Below are positions 1 through 11,535 of a stretch of DNA of 58,000 bases, piece after piece. The position numbers and the translations under genes were made by a program. Source of the stretch: Cryptomeria japonica (Eukaryota; Streptophyta; Pinopsida; Cupressales; Cupressaceae); the NCBI RefSeq assembly GCF_030272615.1, contig NC_081408.1, positions 402,659,889 to 402,717,888 on the forward strand, in the 5' to 3' direction. The notes under the pieces were generated by a model. The model was not told the origin of the DNA, did not search any database, and saw nothing but the letters and a program-made list of their open reading frames with translations. Within the stretch, counting starts at the first letter, position 1. Each line of letters begins with the position of its first letter.

Positions 1-693
1 AGTTACATTCCAAAGGACACACCCTTTGGTTTAATAATTAATTACAAATGAGAATCCTTAAAAATACTAAATGATACTTAAATCATGTGTCTTTTATTCT
101 CCACCTTGATAAAATTCCTTAGCAAATATCCATCATCTTCTCATTATCTCATGCACACAAGATAAGCCAATCAAATTCCTTGATTTGAAAATTAAACATA
201 TTCCACCTTAACTTTTAGTTTGGAAGTCAATAATCTTTATATAAGTACTTGTTTAAAATAATTCAATAAAACCAAAGTATTTTCTTTCTTTTAAGAAAAT
301 AATGTGCAAATATAACATACATAAGATAATAATTTACCCTAAAAAGATTGTTATATCAAATAAAATAAAATAAAATACTTCCCTTTATAATGATATCCGT
401 GAATCAGTATTATTCTTTCAGCCAAACTTCCTCCCTCGGCGAGTTTTTCATAGGTCTTATCGATTATGTAGTTTCATCGATACTTTTTATTTTATCGGCG
501 GGACCACTTTTGATTTCTTCGATGTTCTTTATGTCGATGAAACTGATGGTTTCGGTGAATCCTTTTAGAGATCTAATGTGACCAAGGTTTTTTCGATAAG
601 TCACTTTATGATATTGATGACGTGCCACCTGACTACCAGCTCATCACCGCCGGTCTACCACCTCAACACCGTCGGACCCACCGTTTCACTTTG
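1..693. other. AT-rich region, no gene supported
   Basis: I see no supportable gene. A 63-codon open frame at 390-581 on the plus strand is rich in Ser, Phe and Met. It has no recognisable motif and no extension on either side. The sequence becomes less AT-rich after about position 600, leading into the repeat that follows. Confidence 0.5.
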
Positions 694-1101
694 TTTCCTC
701 TTTGTCATTGATCTGTAATAGATATTGATCGTGCAACTTTCAATCGCGAAATAGCGATATCCATTGGATCTTCCATAATTTTCTCACTCTTTACCCCATT
801 CTTTACTACATGTTCTTTGTTGTTGATCCGCAATGAACAACCATCGTGCACTTTCCTATCATGGTATAGCGACAACCGTCGATCTCCCTCGGACCTGCCA
901 GCTCTTTATCTCTGCTTTTCATTTTTGTGCCCTACCACATGTTACTTCTGAATTGGTTTGCAAGTCCATCTAGGCACCACTTCATCTGCCACTTCAGCAC
1001 CGCTACACTTACCACTAACCTTGGCTCTTCTTTGCCGCTGATCCGTGATAGGTATCCGTCGTGCACTTTCCCATTGTGGAATAGCAACCACCTTTGGACC
1101 A
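694..1101 (+). repeat. three-copy degenerate direct repeat (~80 bp units)
   Basis: Three related segments lie at about 694-774, 809-888 and 1022-1101. Each has a T-rich lead, then a TGATCYGYRATRG-like stretch, then CGTGCACTTTC, then a TGGAATAGCRA-like block. Spacings are about 115 and 213 bp, so this is not a simple tandem array. The copies differ at many positions and show no shared open frame. The repeat could be a decayed minisatellite or a remnant of a repetitive gene or element. I do not recognise it. Confidence 0.55.
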
Positions 1102-2849
1102 TCCGCCCGACCATCAGATCTTCCTAACTTGCTTGATCTTTAGCCTCCATCCTCACCAATCTATCATAAAACTTTGGTTGCCTCAAGATGCATGTCTACA
1201 TGCATGGGGTCCACTAGGTTCAGCCTTCTTCATGCCAAAAGCCATTTATCTTTCGACGGTTATCATGCGAGTCGCTTTGGACTTAAACGTTAAAAGAGCC
1301 TATCCCACAAACAATGTGGGATAAAGGCTTTCCCTCTTTTGGACAGCTCCATTTTCTTCAGTAATGTTGCTGCAAAACGATTTACTAATATCCGACTAGA
1401 AAGATCTGAATTTAGAATTGCATATTGTAAATTCGAATAAGTTGTATTTATATTTTCCTTTAGAAAACATATCAAATAACCTCATATGAATCCAAAATTT
1501 GAAACGTAGGTCCTCAGATATACATGAAATACAAAGGAATAATTAATTTGACCTGATAGTGTTGAGATGAAAAAGAATTATGGTTCAAAAAGGTATACCT
1601 GGCTTGATTCCGGAATTTGTAAAACATATACATACCTCGAGATGACCTCTTGATGGATGCATCAGACCTGGTCTCTGAAAGTTAGAATTGAACTAACCTA
1701 CTTGATTATAGATGTTATACATGATTGAACATAGAAATCTTCTTTTTGGCATGATATAGGTATGGTGGCACGAGATTAGTAGTGTAAGCTCAGCTGGCAA
1801 CTATCTCACCTTTTCTCTTACCCCAAAGGTTTGGAGACCTTCTGAACTAGTGAATTTTTGTCTTGCTGTGGGAGGTAGATGAGGAGTATCTATGGGGTAC
1901 TATCCGCACACCTTGAACCAATAAAGTAATTATAGAGGTTGTTTTTTCTAAATCACAAGAAATTTGTAGTAAGGGCTCTAAGAACACCTACGCCTAATAT
2001 TTTATACATGTTGGGACCTAGTATATGTTTGATTGCCATAATCAAACATAGGTTCTCACCTCAATGTGTCTTACATCATCGAGGAACACATGGAAACACA
2101 CATAGAGTACATTCTTAGTTTGACATACACCTTTTTCTCTCAGTCCTTTGTATAGCCCACTGGAGTTGTGTACTTGAGGTTGAACCCTAAGGTGATGAAA
2201 TCCCTAGGCAAGCCTGCTACTTAAAAAAGAAAAATGGGTCTCGTTGCACATTTCTCTTGCACCCAAGATCCAAAAAGACAAGGGGAGAGGATACACATGT
2301 AACAGTTTGAGACCACCCTCCATAAGTGCAAGCACATAATGGATAATAAACAACTGTAAATTACCCTTAAGAAATCAAAATTTTATTTATGCTAGAAAAT
2401 AGAAACACTTAAGGCATAAAAAGAAAATTATTTTTAATTATGGTCCTACAACACACGTGTTAGAAACTTTTTTCACTTTTCAAGCTCTTTGCCCCTTTTT
2501 TGCCATAATGCTACAACAAACAATTAGTAACACAAAATCTCTACTCTACAAACTAAAAAATAATAGAAAAACATAAATCCTTAACCTAGAAAAGATTAAA
2601 AAAAAAAAAGAATTACAAATGATCGAAAAAACATAATTTCTTACCTTTTATCTTTAATAAATGAATGCAACTTTGAAGTTTGTGTATGCATGGGATATCA
2701 CAATGCATGCAACATTTATTATCACATATGCATTGCACATTCTACATATGTGGCTTTTTGCTCTATGTAGGTGGCTTTGTAATCTACAAATGACACTACA
2801 ATCAACGAATGCATTAGAGATTAAAGTGATTTCTCGGATGTGGTGATGA
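1102..2849. other. unassigned intergenic DNA
   Basis: No gene or element boundary could be supported. Short open frames of about 60-76 codons on both strands overlap one another and lack motifs. A perfect hairpin (2024-2050) is listed separately. Around 2826-2868 a ~20-bp segment (TGATTTCT-YRGATGTG) occurs twice. Confidence 0.4.
2024..2050. repeat. perfect 11-bp inverted repeat (hairpin)
   Basis: The arms TATGTTTGATT (2024-2034) and AATCAAACATA (2040-2050) are perfect reverse complements around the 5-base loop GCCAT. No U-run follows, and plant nuclear DNA does not use such terminators. It may be a chance AT-rich palindrome or the end of a small inverted-repeat element. Confidence 0.6.
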
Positions 2850-3880
2850 TTTCTTAGATGTGACACACAAAATCTATAACCTACAAAGCCTAAGAATTAA
2901 TAAAACATATCAAATTAGAAGCGTATTTCACGTCAGCTTCACCAAAATATGCACATTAAAACTTGGGAAATACTGTAACAGATCATAAGAGTAACCACAA
3001 ACCCAAATCTATTACTAAATTCTCAAATGCAATCAACAGAGGAAGCAACCAAATTCAACAAAAGAAATAAGTCAGTAAACCATATGCAAACCAAAATTTT
3101 GAACTCATGCAAGTTCATCCATTGTTCTTCTCCTCCTTGTGTTGTATATGATAGAGGCTCTTAGAATCGTAACACCTTTCTTGCAATATGATAACACAAG
3201 AATATGAAGATTGTGGTTGTTGATGATAGGAGATTGAGTTCTCTTTATAGATTTTTGGAATTTCAATGAACGGTTGAGATTGAAATATTAGTGGAATGAT
3301 CAACAATGGAGGATTGTTGAGACAAGTTGATTGAGAGATGATCGTTCATGTGATTGGGATTGATTGATTAGTCAACTGGGTTAATTGATTTGCCAAAAAA
3401 ATGACTAGGTTGTTAACTAAATTGATTGGGAGAGGTGGATTGATTGACTCGGTCATAAAAGGTGATTAGGAGTGCAACTTAGATTCAATGCCAATTAGGA
3501 ACATAGAATAATTGTCATTTTAAACATGTGTTGTAGGAGAATAAATAAAATAAATAATAAATATTTTGTTTATTTTGGAGGAAAATGATTTTTGAAAAGG
3601 GATGGACAATTAAATAAATTAAATAATTTATTTAATTTTGAAGACAGTTGGTAAATTAAATAATTTGGGATGATTTTTTAATTGTGATAAATTGATAGGA
3701 AAATATATTTAATTAAATAATAAAAATTATTTAATTAAAGGGGGAAATGACAGATTAATTAAATAATAAATTATTTAATTAATATTATAAGAAAATAAGA
3801 TAATTTAATAATATAAATTATTTAATTAATTAGAATAAAAATTAGTAAAGAATTGCATTGGAGAATTTTAGGTGCCTACA
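2850..3880 (-). mobile_element. LTR of family L, minus strand, left end uncertain
   Basis: Read on the minus strand from 3880, the sequence starts TGTAGGCACCTAAAA. This matches the starts of the LTRs at 17029 (TGTATACACATAAAA) and 26506 (TGTATACACCTAAAA). As in those copies, a long ATTAAATAATT-rich stretch follows. A minus-strand TATA box (TATAAAGAG, 3241-3249) then lies about 630 bp in, the same distance as in the 26506 copy. The far end near 2850 is set only by the ~1040-bp length of the bounded relative. No TSD was found, so this could be a solo LTR or a truncated element. Confidence 0.55.
3241..3249 (-). promoter_or_regulatory. TATA box of the minus-strand family-L LTR
   Basis: TATAAAGAG on the minus strand, about 630 bp inside the LTR start at 3880. 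The bounded relative has TATAAATA at 27143, 637 bp from its start, so the position is conserved in the family. Confidence 0.45.
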
Positions 3881-4338
3881 GCTACATAACTACATAATAG
3901 GGTTATTTGACAAATCCCCCTTAACTTGTTTGCATCACTATATGTGAGGTTATCACTTTATTGTAATTCTAAGCTAGTTGTTTATATAAGCTTAAAAAGA
4001 CCCCTAAAATTATATATAAATTATTAAAATAATCAAAAAAAACCAAAAATTGCAAGATTTTATTTTAGTAAATTTTTATTTAAGTGTGTATGTATCTAAA
4101 AATTTACCCAAAGTTGGGAGATTGTATAGTAAACCTCAAGAAATAGTTTTGACCAAAAAAGTACTCAAATAGCAAGTTATAAACTTTTAGAATTTGATAA
4201 TTCTTGAAAAAATCTTAAATTTTAAATTCGAGGGTTAAAATGATGGAATTGGGCTTTAAAAATTTGTAAAAATGGCATTACAAATTTTTGGACACTAGAG
4301 GTTTTTAATTTCAAAAACATGGGAAGTCAAATGGGTAT
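3881..4338. other. AT-rich spacer
   Basis: No gene is seen. The last five bases (4334-4338, GGTAT) form the left target-site duplication of the solo LTR that follows. Confidence 0.5.
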
Positions 4339-5589
4339 TGTTGGAATTGTTGGATATGGTTGTATATTGTTGTTGCTAGGATATGTTGTTTTCATTGATG
4401 TCAACATATTCATGTGATTCATTCTGGTGAGTTTGGGAAGATCTTCTCATCCGGTTTTGTAGTTTGGTTTTGTCGATCACTGTTTTGCAGAATCCGGTAT
4501 ATTCTGGTGTGATCAGATCTTGTACTGAGGCTTTGGGATATTGTTTGGGATGATCTTGTGTATCTTCATTTCAGATGGATCGTGATTTGGTGTCCCACAA
4601 GTTATCTTTCTTCATGGTAGTTGCTAATTGGTTGTGTTCTTGAATTTTTTGATGTTGATCAATGAAGATTTGATAAGTGGTATTGGTGCAACTATTGATG
4701 ATGATTCTAATGTGCTTCCTGGTGTTTCCTAGTCATTTCCCTTTTTTTTTGGCAATCCGCATTGATCGTTGTGTCAGTTTTTGGTGGTTTTCATCAACCG
4801 GTGTTGATTTTCGTGTTATGCGTATTTCTAGTCATGTAGTGTGTTGTGGTTGATCTTGGCACGATTTGTGGTGAATGTGATCATTTCGGAATTTGAATTA
4901 GGTCTATGTTATGTAATGTAAATCATTATATTGGTCTAGTGATTGATCTTTGTATCATGTAATGTAATTTTTTGAGTTGAGGGTTAGGCTTTAGCCATCC
5001 TTGTTATCAAGGTTGATGAATTGTATATATAGGTGAATTATTCACTTAGTTTTGGTGTCGGTATTGTGTTTGCATTATTAGAGAGAGGTTTATGTGTGAA
5101 CAAGTGGTTTATTATTCGGTGTTGAGTTTGTGGTGAGATTGGTGTTGCAGAGCAGACATTTGTGCCTAACTGAAATTGTAATCATGCGTTTGGAGATGCT
5201 ATTTCTTTATTTTATTTCTTTCAGATTGGAGTTTGAGTCATATTGTAAGTCAGTGAGACTTCCCTGAGGGTTGTAGCCTTCCAAGCATATATCTTTTGAG
5301 TAGTGAGCTCTAAGCAGTGTGCCTGAATGCATGTGCATTCCCCATTGTAATATTTTCACATACTACTACAGCGTATCATCTTATTGTGGGTAGGTTCCCA
5401 CCGTGGTTTTTCCCTTAACCGGGTTTTCCACATCAAAAATATTGGTGTTGTGTGTTGTGTTGTTAATTTGCTTATTTGTTTATCGGTGTAGTTTATCAGT
5501 TTATGACTTGGAGTTTAATTTTTATATTCGGTGAAGACTAATTCACCCCCCCCCCCCCTCTCAGTCTTCCTTCTTGATTGTTGCTAACA
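4339..5589 (+). mobile_element. solo LTR, Copia type, with 5-bp TSD
   Basis: The element starts TGTTGGAATTG and ends TTGCTAACA. It is flanked by the identical 5-bp duplication GGTAT (4334-4338 and 5590-5594), so both ends are exact. Length is 1251 bp. A TATATATA box lies at 5024-5031. Near the 3' end is the GTGGTTTTTCCC...GGGTTTTCCAC block also present in the element D LTRs and in the LTR at 18046-19570. A run of 11 C followed by CTCTCAGT lies just before the end, as in the D LTRs. With no internal region, this is the product of LTR-LTR recombination. Confidence 0.9.
5024..5031 (+). promoter_or_regulatory. TATA box of solo LTR
   Basis: TATATATA lies 685 bp inside the solo LTR and about 560 bp from its 3' end, a normal U3/R position for this type of LTR. 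Confidence 0.5.
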
Positions 5590-5594
5590 GGTAT

Positions 5595-6076
5595 CTCGAT
5601 GTAGAGTTATGGTTCTCAAAAGTTGTGTTATTTCAAGCATTTCTAGTGATAAGTTTGCATACTTGTTTAAGTAAACTGGAAGGAAATACACTTCAAAACC
5701 AAAAGCTAGATGAAAATATAAGAATCTCAATAATGTGATGTTTTAATTTTTTTTAAATTTATAATAGTTTTCTTGATTTTTTGAAAGGGGGTCTATATAA
5801 TGAAATCTGATTTTTTCATTTGTAAAGGTTGGGTGATTTTTGAGAATTAACCTTGTGAAGAGAAAATCTACTTAAAAACACTTATATTTTTAAGGATAAT
5901 AAACATCCAAAAAATAATTCTAGTGTGTCTATTGTAATGATTTCACTCTTTTAAAAATGAGATGATTATAAATTTGCATTCAAATTTTATCCTTTGATTT
6001 TTTGTTTAACCTTTAAGAGAAGTAATATTTTAGGGAGATAAGAAAATTTTCACTTGCACACTCATCATATGATTCA
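5595..6076. other. AT-rich spacer
   Basis: No gene, repeat or element end was recognised after the right copy of the GGTAT duplication (5590-5594). Confidence 0.45.
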
Positions 6077-7702
6077 CTAATTGAGTTGCATGTTTTCAAA
6101 GATAACAAGAAGTTGTTGCACATAGTGAATGAACATTTGTAAATGATTAACTATAAGACCGAGATGAGTAGAATTTTTTCGTATGGTTTCTAGAGGCAAC
6201 GAATCTACTAGAGAGAAGGCCGATGGATATGATGATGTAGATAGATTTGGAGTTGTTTTTTCCTTGCTCCTAGAGAACCCACCATCTTTGGTTACAAGTT
6301 TCTTTTTGGATGAGGTTGGCTCTAGTAATCGTGGGCTTTCCACTTCGTGTGAGTGAGTCTCTTGGTCCATGAAGTGGATGGTCCCTTTGGTCATGGTGTT
6401 TTGGTGCTTTGGAGCTTTGTGTCATTTTAGTGGTTTTGTTACCTTTTGGGTCTCCTTTCACCAATGGTTTTTGTGTGATCTATTTGCCTGTACCTTTCTA
6501 TGGTGGGTGTAGACTTGGCCCCTGCTTGGTTTTCCTCAATGCGAGTGTCTTAGATCTTCTATGTGGCATGGGTTTATTAATGTTGGATGGGTGTATTACA
6601 CAGATTTTCTCTTGGCGTTAGTGGTTTTTTGTTCTCTGGATTTGTTTGTCACTACTATAGGGGTTTTTGTTGTTTTTTGTTTTTTGGCTAGGGTTGGTGG
6701 TGTTCTTTCTTTGGTTGTTGGTGTTGGGTCCTCTAAGGTGGATGGGTTCCCTATCTCCCTTGTTTTTTTTGCCTACTTTGAGGTATGGGAGATTTATTTT
6801 GGTGTGCTTGTGGTCGTTTGGCAATGTTGGGCTTTGACGTCTAGGATCTGGGAAGGAGGTTGTTTATGGTGTTTAGTGATTACACTAGTCTCTTTGCCCT
6901 CTCTAGTTCTCTAAGTGTTATACAAGTTATTGTTTCTAGAGAGGGAATTCTTCTATTGGTTTTGGGAAGATCTCCTTGGTTTGGGAATGTAGCCATGATG
7001 GGTATGGTGTTTCTATGTTTATTTATTTTTATACCCTGTTTTGTCTTTTGTGTTTCTTTCATTTTTTGGCAAAATGTTGCTTCTCACTGCGCCATTCTAA
7101 GAATTTTTGTTGTTGGTGGTATTTTTGTGGTCATGTTGGTTGGTTCTACTTATGTGGCCTCTAAGCATTTTGGTTTAGTTTATAGTGTTTGTCTTTGGTT
7201 AGGGGTTTTTGCTATCATGCCTTTTTTTTTTACTCTTCTGACTCATATTGAGATAGAGTATTGTCTGAGTAAAACATATCTTGTGACCTTAATCCTTTGG
7301 TGGTTAGCCTTATTAAATATCTTTTTTTATAAGCTTTGGAGTTTCTATAAGGGAGTTTTTACTACCCTTTCTCTTGACTAAGCTCGAGTTTCTCCCAAAG
7401 AGGTGGGGAATGCTTTGGTGTGTTGGGTTGCTTTGTTGGTTCTACATCTTTGATCTTCTTTGGATTCTCCTATGGAGGTGGGGTTGTCTCCTATTGAGGT
7501 GGAGATTCTCATGGATGAAGGAGATGGAAGGTACTGCAAGGGGGTTGTTGTTGCTCTTAATAGTGACATTGATGAGTTTTTAAATGGTTGTAAGGGGGTT
7601 GTTACTACCCTTGTTTATGTTTGTTTCCCTTTCTCTCCTATTGAGGTGGAGTATAAGGACTGCATCAAGAGGTTGTCTCATTTTGACTTGAAGGTTATGT
7701 GA
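6077..7702 (-). pseudogene. strand-skewed relic, possibly decayed minus-strand coding
   Basis: The plus strand is strongly G/T-rich for about 1.6 kb. Its open frames therefore read as runs of Phe, Val, Leu, Cys and Trp, including a 173-codon one at 6860-7381. The minus strand reads as a Lys/Gln/Asn/Pro/Thr-rich polar chain with many stops, including a 105-codon frame at 6077-6394 and basic stretches across 6618-7570. Such polar, basic composition resembles low-complexity parts of retroelement ORF1 or Gag proteins, but I found no motif. Short internal repeats lie near the right end (CTCCTATTGAGGTGGAG at 7489 and 7636; AAGGGGGTTGTT twice). Function and strand remain uncertain. Confidence 0.25.
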
Positions 7703-7822
7703 GCCTTTTCAAAACCCATTGTTAAGGTTATGGGAGCCTTGCAAAACAATTTGATAATTAGTCTTTGAGAGGTCTTGTTTGTTTGCTTCAAATTTTTTAT
7801 GTATCAACTAGTTCTTTGATGC

Positions 7823-8828
7823 TATAATGTCCTAAAATTGCACACCTTGCAAATTTTGACTACATGTGAGTCTTCACCTTAGTGTTTGCACCCCTCGACC
7901 TGATAAAGACCTAAATATGCTCATACAAGTCAAAACCTGCATTTTTCTCAGCAATGCACTCAAAAGCCACCTTGGTCCTACCCCAAAATAGGGCAAGACT
8001 AGGGTGTATCTCCCTAGGATCCACTAGAACCAGGGCATGGCACCCTGGGATCCCCTAAAGGGGACCTATCTTGGGGTCCCTCCCTTTGGCCTATCTCAAA
8101 ATGGAGCGAGAAAATCCCCCTATGTCAAGTCAAGTCAGAAAATCAGTCAATTAAACCTACTGGAAAGTATATAAGAGGAATTTCCCCTCTCATTTGAACA
8201 CCTATCCATGAGAACACACAATCTATCAATCCTTTACATCAATCGTTCAAGCATTTAAGAGCAATTGAGTGTTTTCAATCTTCCTTCAAGCTTTAGAGCA
8301 ACAATAGAGTCAAGATTTCAAGCATTGAAGAGGAGATCATCATTCTATTTCATGAAATCATAATTCCATGTGGAGGCAAGCAAAAATTCACAAGGAGGTA
8401 TAAGCATTTCATTTTCAAGCAATTGAGCATCCCCTCAAAGAGGAGGATTTCTACTTTCAGTCATTTCATTTACATTATTTCAACCACTTAGTTAATTCCA
8501 AAACTGGGGTTTGACCTTAAGGCAAACCCATATTCCCAACACATTTCCCTTTTTTTCTGTGTGCAGGAAATAGGTGTAGTTGTACTTTTGGAATTAAGCT
8601 TTATTTGTAGAGATAGAAAAACCCTCTTCGATGCATAGAAAGTTCGGAGGACCAAGTGGAGGGTGCCCCTGTCCAAACACACAGTCCTTGCAACTTTTGC
8701 TCGATTTCACAGAGCAGCTCTGAATCATCTCAAACTTCTCAGATCTAGGTGCACGACTGAATCCGGAACCTATAGCTCATTGTTTTCACATACTATGTCT
8801 TCATTTTTCAGTACTTTTTCTTAATCCA
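7823..8828 (+). repeat. element A 5' LTR
   Basis: Aligns end to end with 14249-15254, with equal lengths. Shared landmarks are CCTAAAATT near the start, CACCCCTCGACCTGAT, the TATATAA box (8168-8174), a polypyrimidine-CAG motif (8541-8566) and TTTTTCTTAATCCA at the end. Similarity stops right after this last motif in both copies, which sets the 3' boundary. Confidence 0.8.
8168..8174 (+). promoter_or_regulatory. TATA box, element A 5' LTR
   Basis: TATATAA followed by GAGGAATTTCC, conserved at 14593-14599 in the 3' LTR. It is the probable start site for element A transcription. Fragment C has a corresponding minus-strand TATAAAA at 42212-42218 within a similar context. Confidence 0.6.
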
Positions 8829-9955
8829 AATTTAGAGGTTGAATTCACAAAAACCCTAATTTTTAGATTCAAAATTAAGCATGTCATTTGTCTAAATTGG
8901 ATTGAATTTTTCAAATTTGAGAACTCTTCAATTTTGCAATTCAAAGTTTTCATTTTCACTTTCAATTTTCAAAATTTTAAAATTAAGTGGTTAAATCACA
9001 AAACTCTAATTTTTAATTTTAAAATTGACCTTGTGAATTGTGTAGATCTTGAATTAATTTTTAGAATTGGGTTTTTGCTTCAATTTCAAAATTCATTTTC
9101 CCTCCTTGCAACATTCAAAATTTCAAATTTAGTTTTTTAAAATTAAGCGATTTATGCAACAAAACCTAATTTTTAAAACTAAATTAATCTTGTGCAAATT
9201 TAAATTTTCCTTTAAGCATTTAATTGATTCAATTAAATCTAAAATCTCGTGTTGTCCCTCTAAACATCATAAAAGTCGGCCCTTAAGTGTGCCCTTTTTG
9301 TTCTTCTTTCAATTTATCATTTTGTCAAACATCCTAGGTGTGTCCTATTTCGACCTTCAAGGCTTATTTTTGTATATCTAGACATGTCCAATTCCCATAT
9401 CCTTATAGAATTCGCATTAAAATCACGATATCTTGCTTCCCCAAAAATTTGGTAAAAAGTTGGTCGAACCATGCTGCTACCACCCTAGTCCTGACTTTTT
9501 CTGCTCAAATTTCAAGAGCTTGTTTTCACTATATTTTACTGCACAATTCTAAAGATTTGTGAAATTTTATTGATTTTAAGTCACCCTAAGGTCGAGAACA
9601 AATTTGAATTTCAACATTTCCATTTTCAATTTAAATTTTAAAATTAAGTGGTTAACTACATATACCCTAATTTTTAAGAATAAATTACTTTCCTCGATAG
9701 TCCAACATTTCAAACTTTCAAAATTTTAATTAAGAGGTTAGATTTGGACAACCCTAATTTTAATTTTGATTTTCTCTCCTTTCAAACTTTTAAAATTAAG
9801 AGGTCATTTTCAACCCTAATTTTAAATTCAAATTTCTATCTTCTAAGGGATAATTTCAAATTTAATTTAAGAGGTTATTTTAACAAAGCCCTAATTTCAA
9901 ATTTCAAATTTCAAATTCCTAGGAGACTGCATTATTCTTTCCAATTTCTTTTCCC
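8829..9955 (+). repeat. element A leader with seven degenerate repeat units
   Basis: The leader between 5' LTR and gag contains seven diverged copies of a motif of the form AATTAAGNGGTTA, then about 10 bases, then ACCCTAATTTTTA. They begin near 8828, 8981, 9141, 9641, 9727, 9793 and 9861. Spacing is irregular (about 66-500 bp). The surrounding DNA is rich in TTTCAAA and AAAATT. No open frame and no clear primer-binding site is visible directly after the LTR. It may act in packaging or translation of the RNA, or may simply be an expanded non-coding minisatellite. Confidence 0.6.
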
Positions 9956-9961
9956 TAGTGC

Positions 9962-11535
9962 ATGATTTTTACTACTATTAGTTCTACCTATAGTATCCTC
10001 GTTAGGAGAAGTTGTAGAATTAATCCTACAGATATTCATGTTTATCCTCTTGATAATTCTCATAATGAGGAGGAATCACTAACTAGAGTATCTGTTGACC
10101 AATTGGAAAAGATGGACAATCAATTCAACAATCTTCAACAATGGATGATTCAAGAATACCCGGAAAGTTAAGCTCTCCCATTGATTGAAGGATTAAAAAA
10201 AATGAATCAAAGTGATAAACATGGTGTTGATATCTTGTGTGGTATTGCTCATATTGTTGATTCTAATATCATGCCTATGAAGAGTTGTGCTGAAAAACCT
10301 AGGTTATACACAACCTCCTAGTCAAGATAATCATTCCTTTCCTTTGACAGCTCCTATGACTAGTGTTCCTACCTTCACATCAAACATCATGGCTACCTTT
10401 ACACAAAATTTCATACCTACAAGTGTTAGTCATGGGGGAAATACCTCTTCTTTCATTTCTCCTACCATGAGTGTTCCCCTTGTTACCCAATCACATTCAC
10501 CACCTATAAATGTTAGTCAAGGGGGCAACTCTTTCAATCACAATTCCTTTATTCCTCCTATGAGTCTTCCATGTGTTACCCAGTCTTCTCCATAAACTAA
10601 TTATCATAGTGTACCACCTCCTTATTCTCAATCTCTTCCTTCATTCAACAATATTACTCCACCTTCTCAATCCAACATGTCTAATTTCAATCATTCTCCC
10701 GAAGCTACAATCAATAGTCTAGCCCAAATAGTGTCTTCCTTACAACAACAAATAGCTTCTATGAACCAATCCAAGCATAATGTGCCCACATTTGATGTAG
10801 CGAGCCTATTATCCAATGACATTGTTAGAGTCGTTCCCCCTAAATATGTAGAAGTCCCTCAATTGGAACTTTATAATGAAAAAGGTGATCTCTTAACTCA
10901 TGTTAAAACATTCCAAACTTTGTGTAGTGACTTTGCTCATGATCAAAGGTTGTTAGCAAAATTGTTTACTAGAACATTAAGGGATAGAGCTTTGCAATGG
11001 TATTGTTCTTTACCTCCTTATTCTATTACTTTTTTTCAACAACTAAATAATGCTTTCATTCAACAATTTGACAATAACATTGGTCCTAAAGTTGCTTTGA
11101 TTATTTTGATGCATTGTAAACAAGGAGTTAAATAAGAAATGATTGATTTTATTGGTAGATATAAGCATTTGTATTCTCATATTTCTTTTCATGTGCCTAA
11201 TAAAGATGTTCAAAAGATTTTCATTGCTAGTTTACAAAAATATATTGGGGATAAACTTCTCTTAACTGAGTTTACTTCCTTTCTGTAGTTGTGCATAGTA
11301 CTTCACAATTATCAACCGACTATGAGTCAATTGGAACAATCATCTCCTTCCACCACTCTGAGTGATAAGGGTGATAGTACTAACCAACCATTTGTGAAGT
11401 TCAAACCAAACAAAGGATTCATCAAATTCAATGACAACATCAACAACAGTCAACTTGTAGGTGCTACAGGTGTGCCTCCTTTGTCTAAATTCTTTAAAAG
11501 AGAAAAAAGAGATTACTCCTTTGAATGAATCTTTG
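9962..11535 (+). pseudogene. gag (element A), broken
   Basis: A Gag-type structural protein that would coat the element RNA. The first segment (9962-10171) is 69 codons. After a frame change, one frame runs 10287-11528 with stops near 10593, 11133 and 11287. The region around 10850-11130 matches the retrotransposon Gag family (PF03732 type): a YNEKGD start, LTHVKTFQTLC, an R..RDRALQWY block, LPPYSITFFQQL, then F...F. The upstream part (10287-10676) is Ser/Pro/Thr-rich with repeated THS and MSVP-like words. The frame shifts near 11461-11528 into the knuckle-bearing segment. The start codon is uncertain. Confidence 0.75.

Noticed and set aside
390-581. A 63-codon open frame as a small gene
   Set aside because: No motif, no related frame nearby, and a length expected by chance.
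3532-3880. A 349-bp MITE with 6-bp terminal inverted repeats TGTAGG/CCTACA
   Set aside because: No target-site duplication flanks it, and the right end matches the start of family-L LTRs, so the left TGTAGG is probably chance.
6409-7381. Plus-strand open frames, up to 173 codons, with membrane-protein-like composition
   Set aside because: They overlap one another, have no motif, and their Phe/Val/Cys/Trp content follows from the G/T-rich strand. I treat them as composition artefacts.
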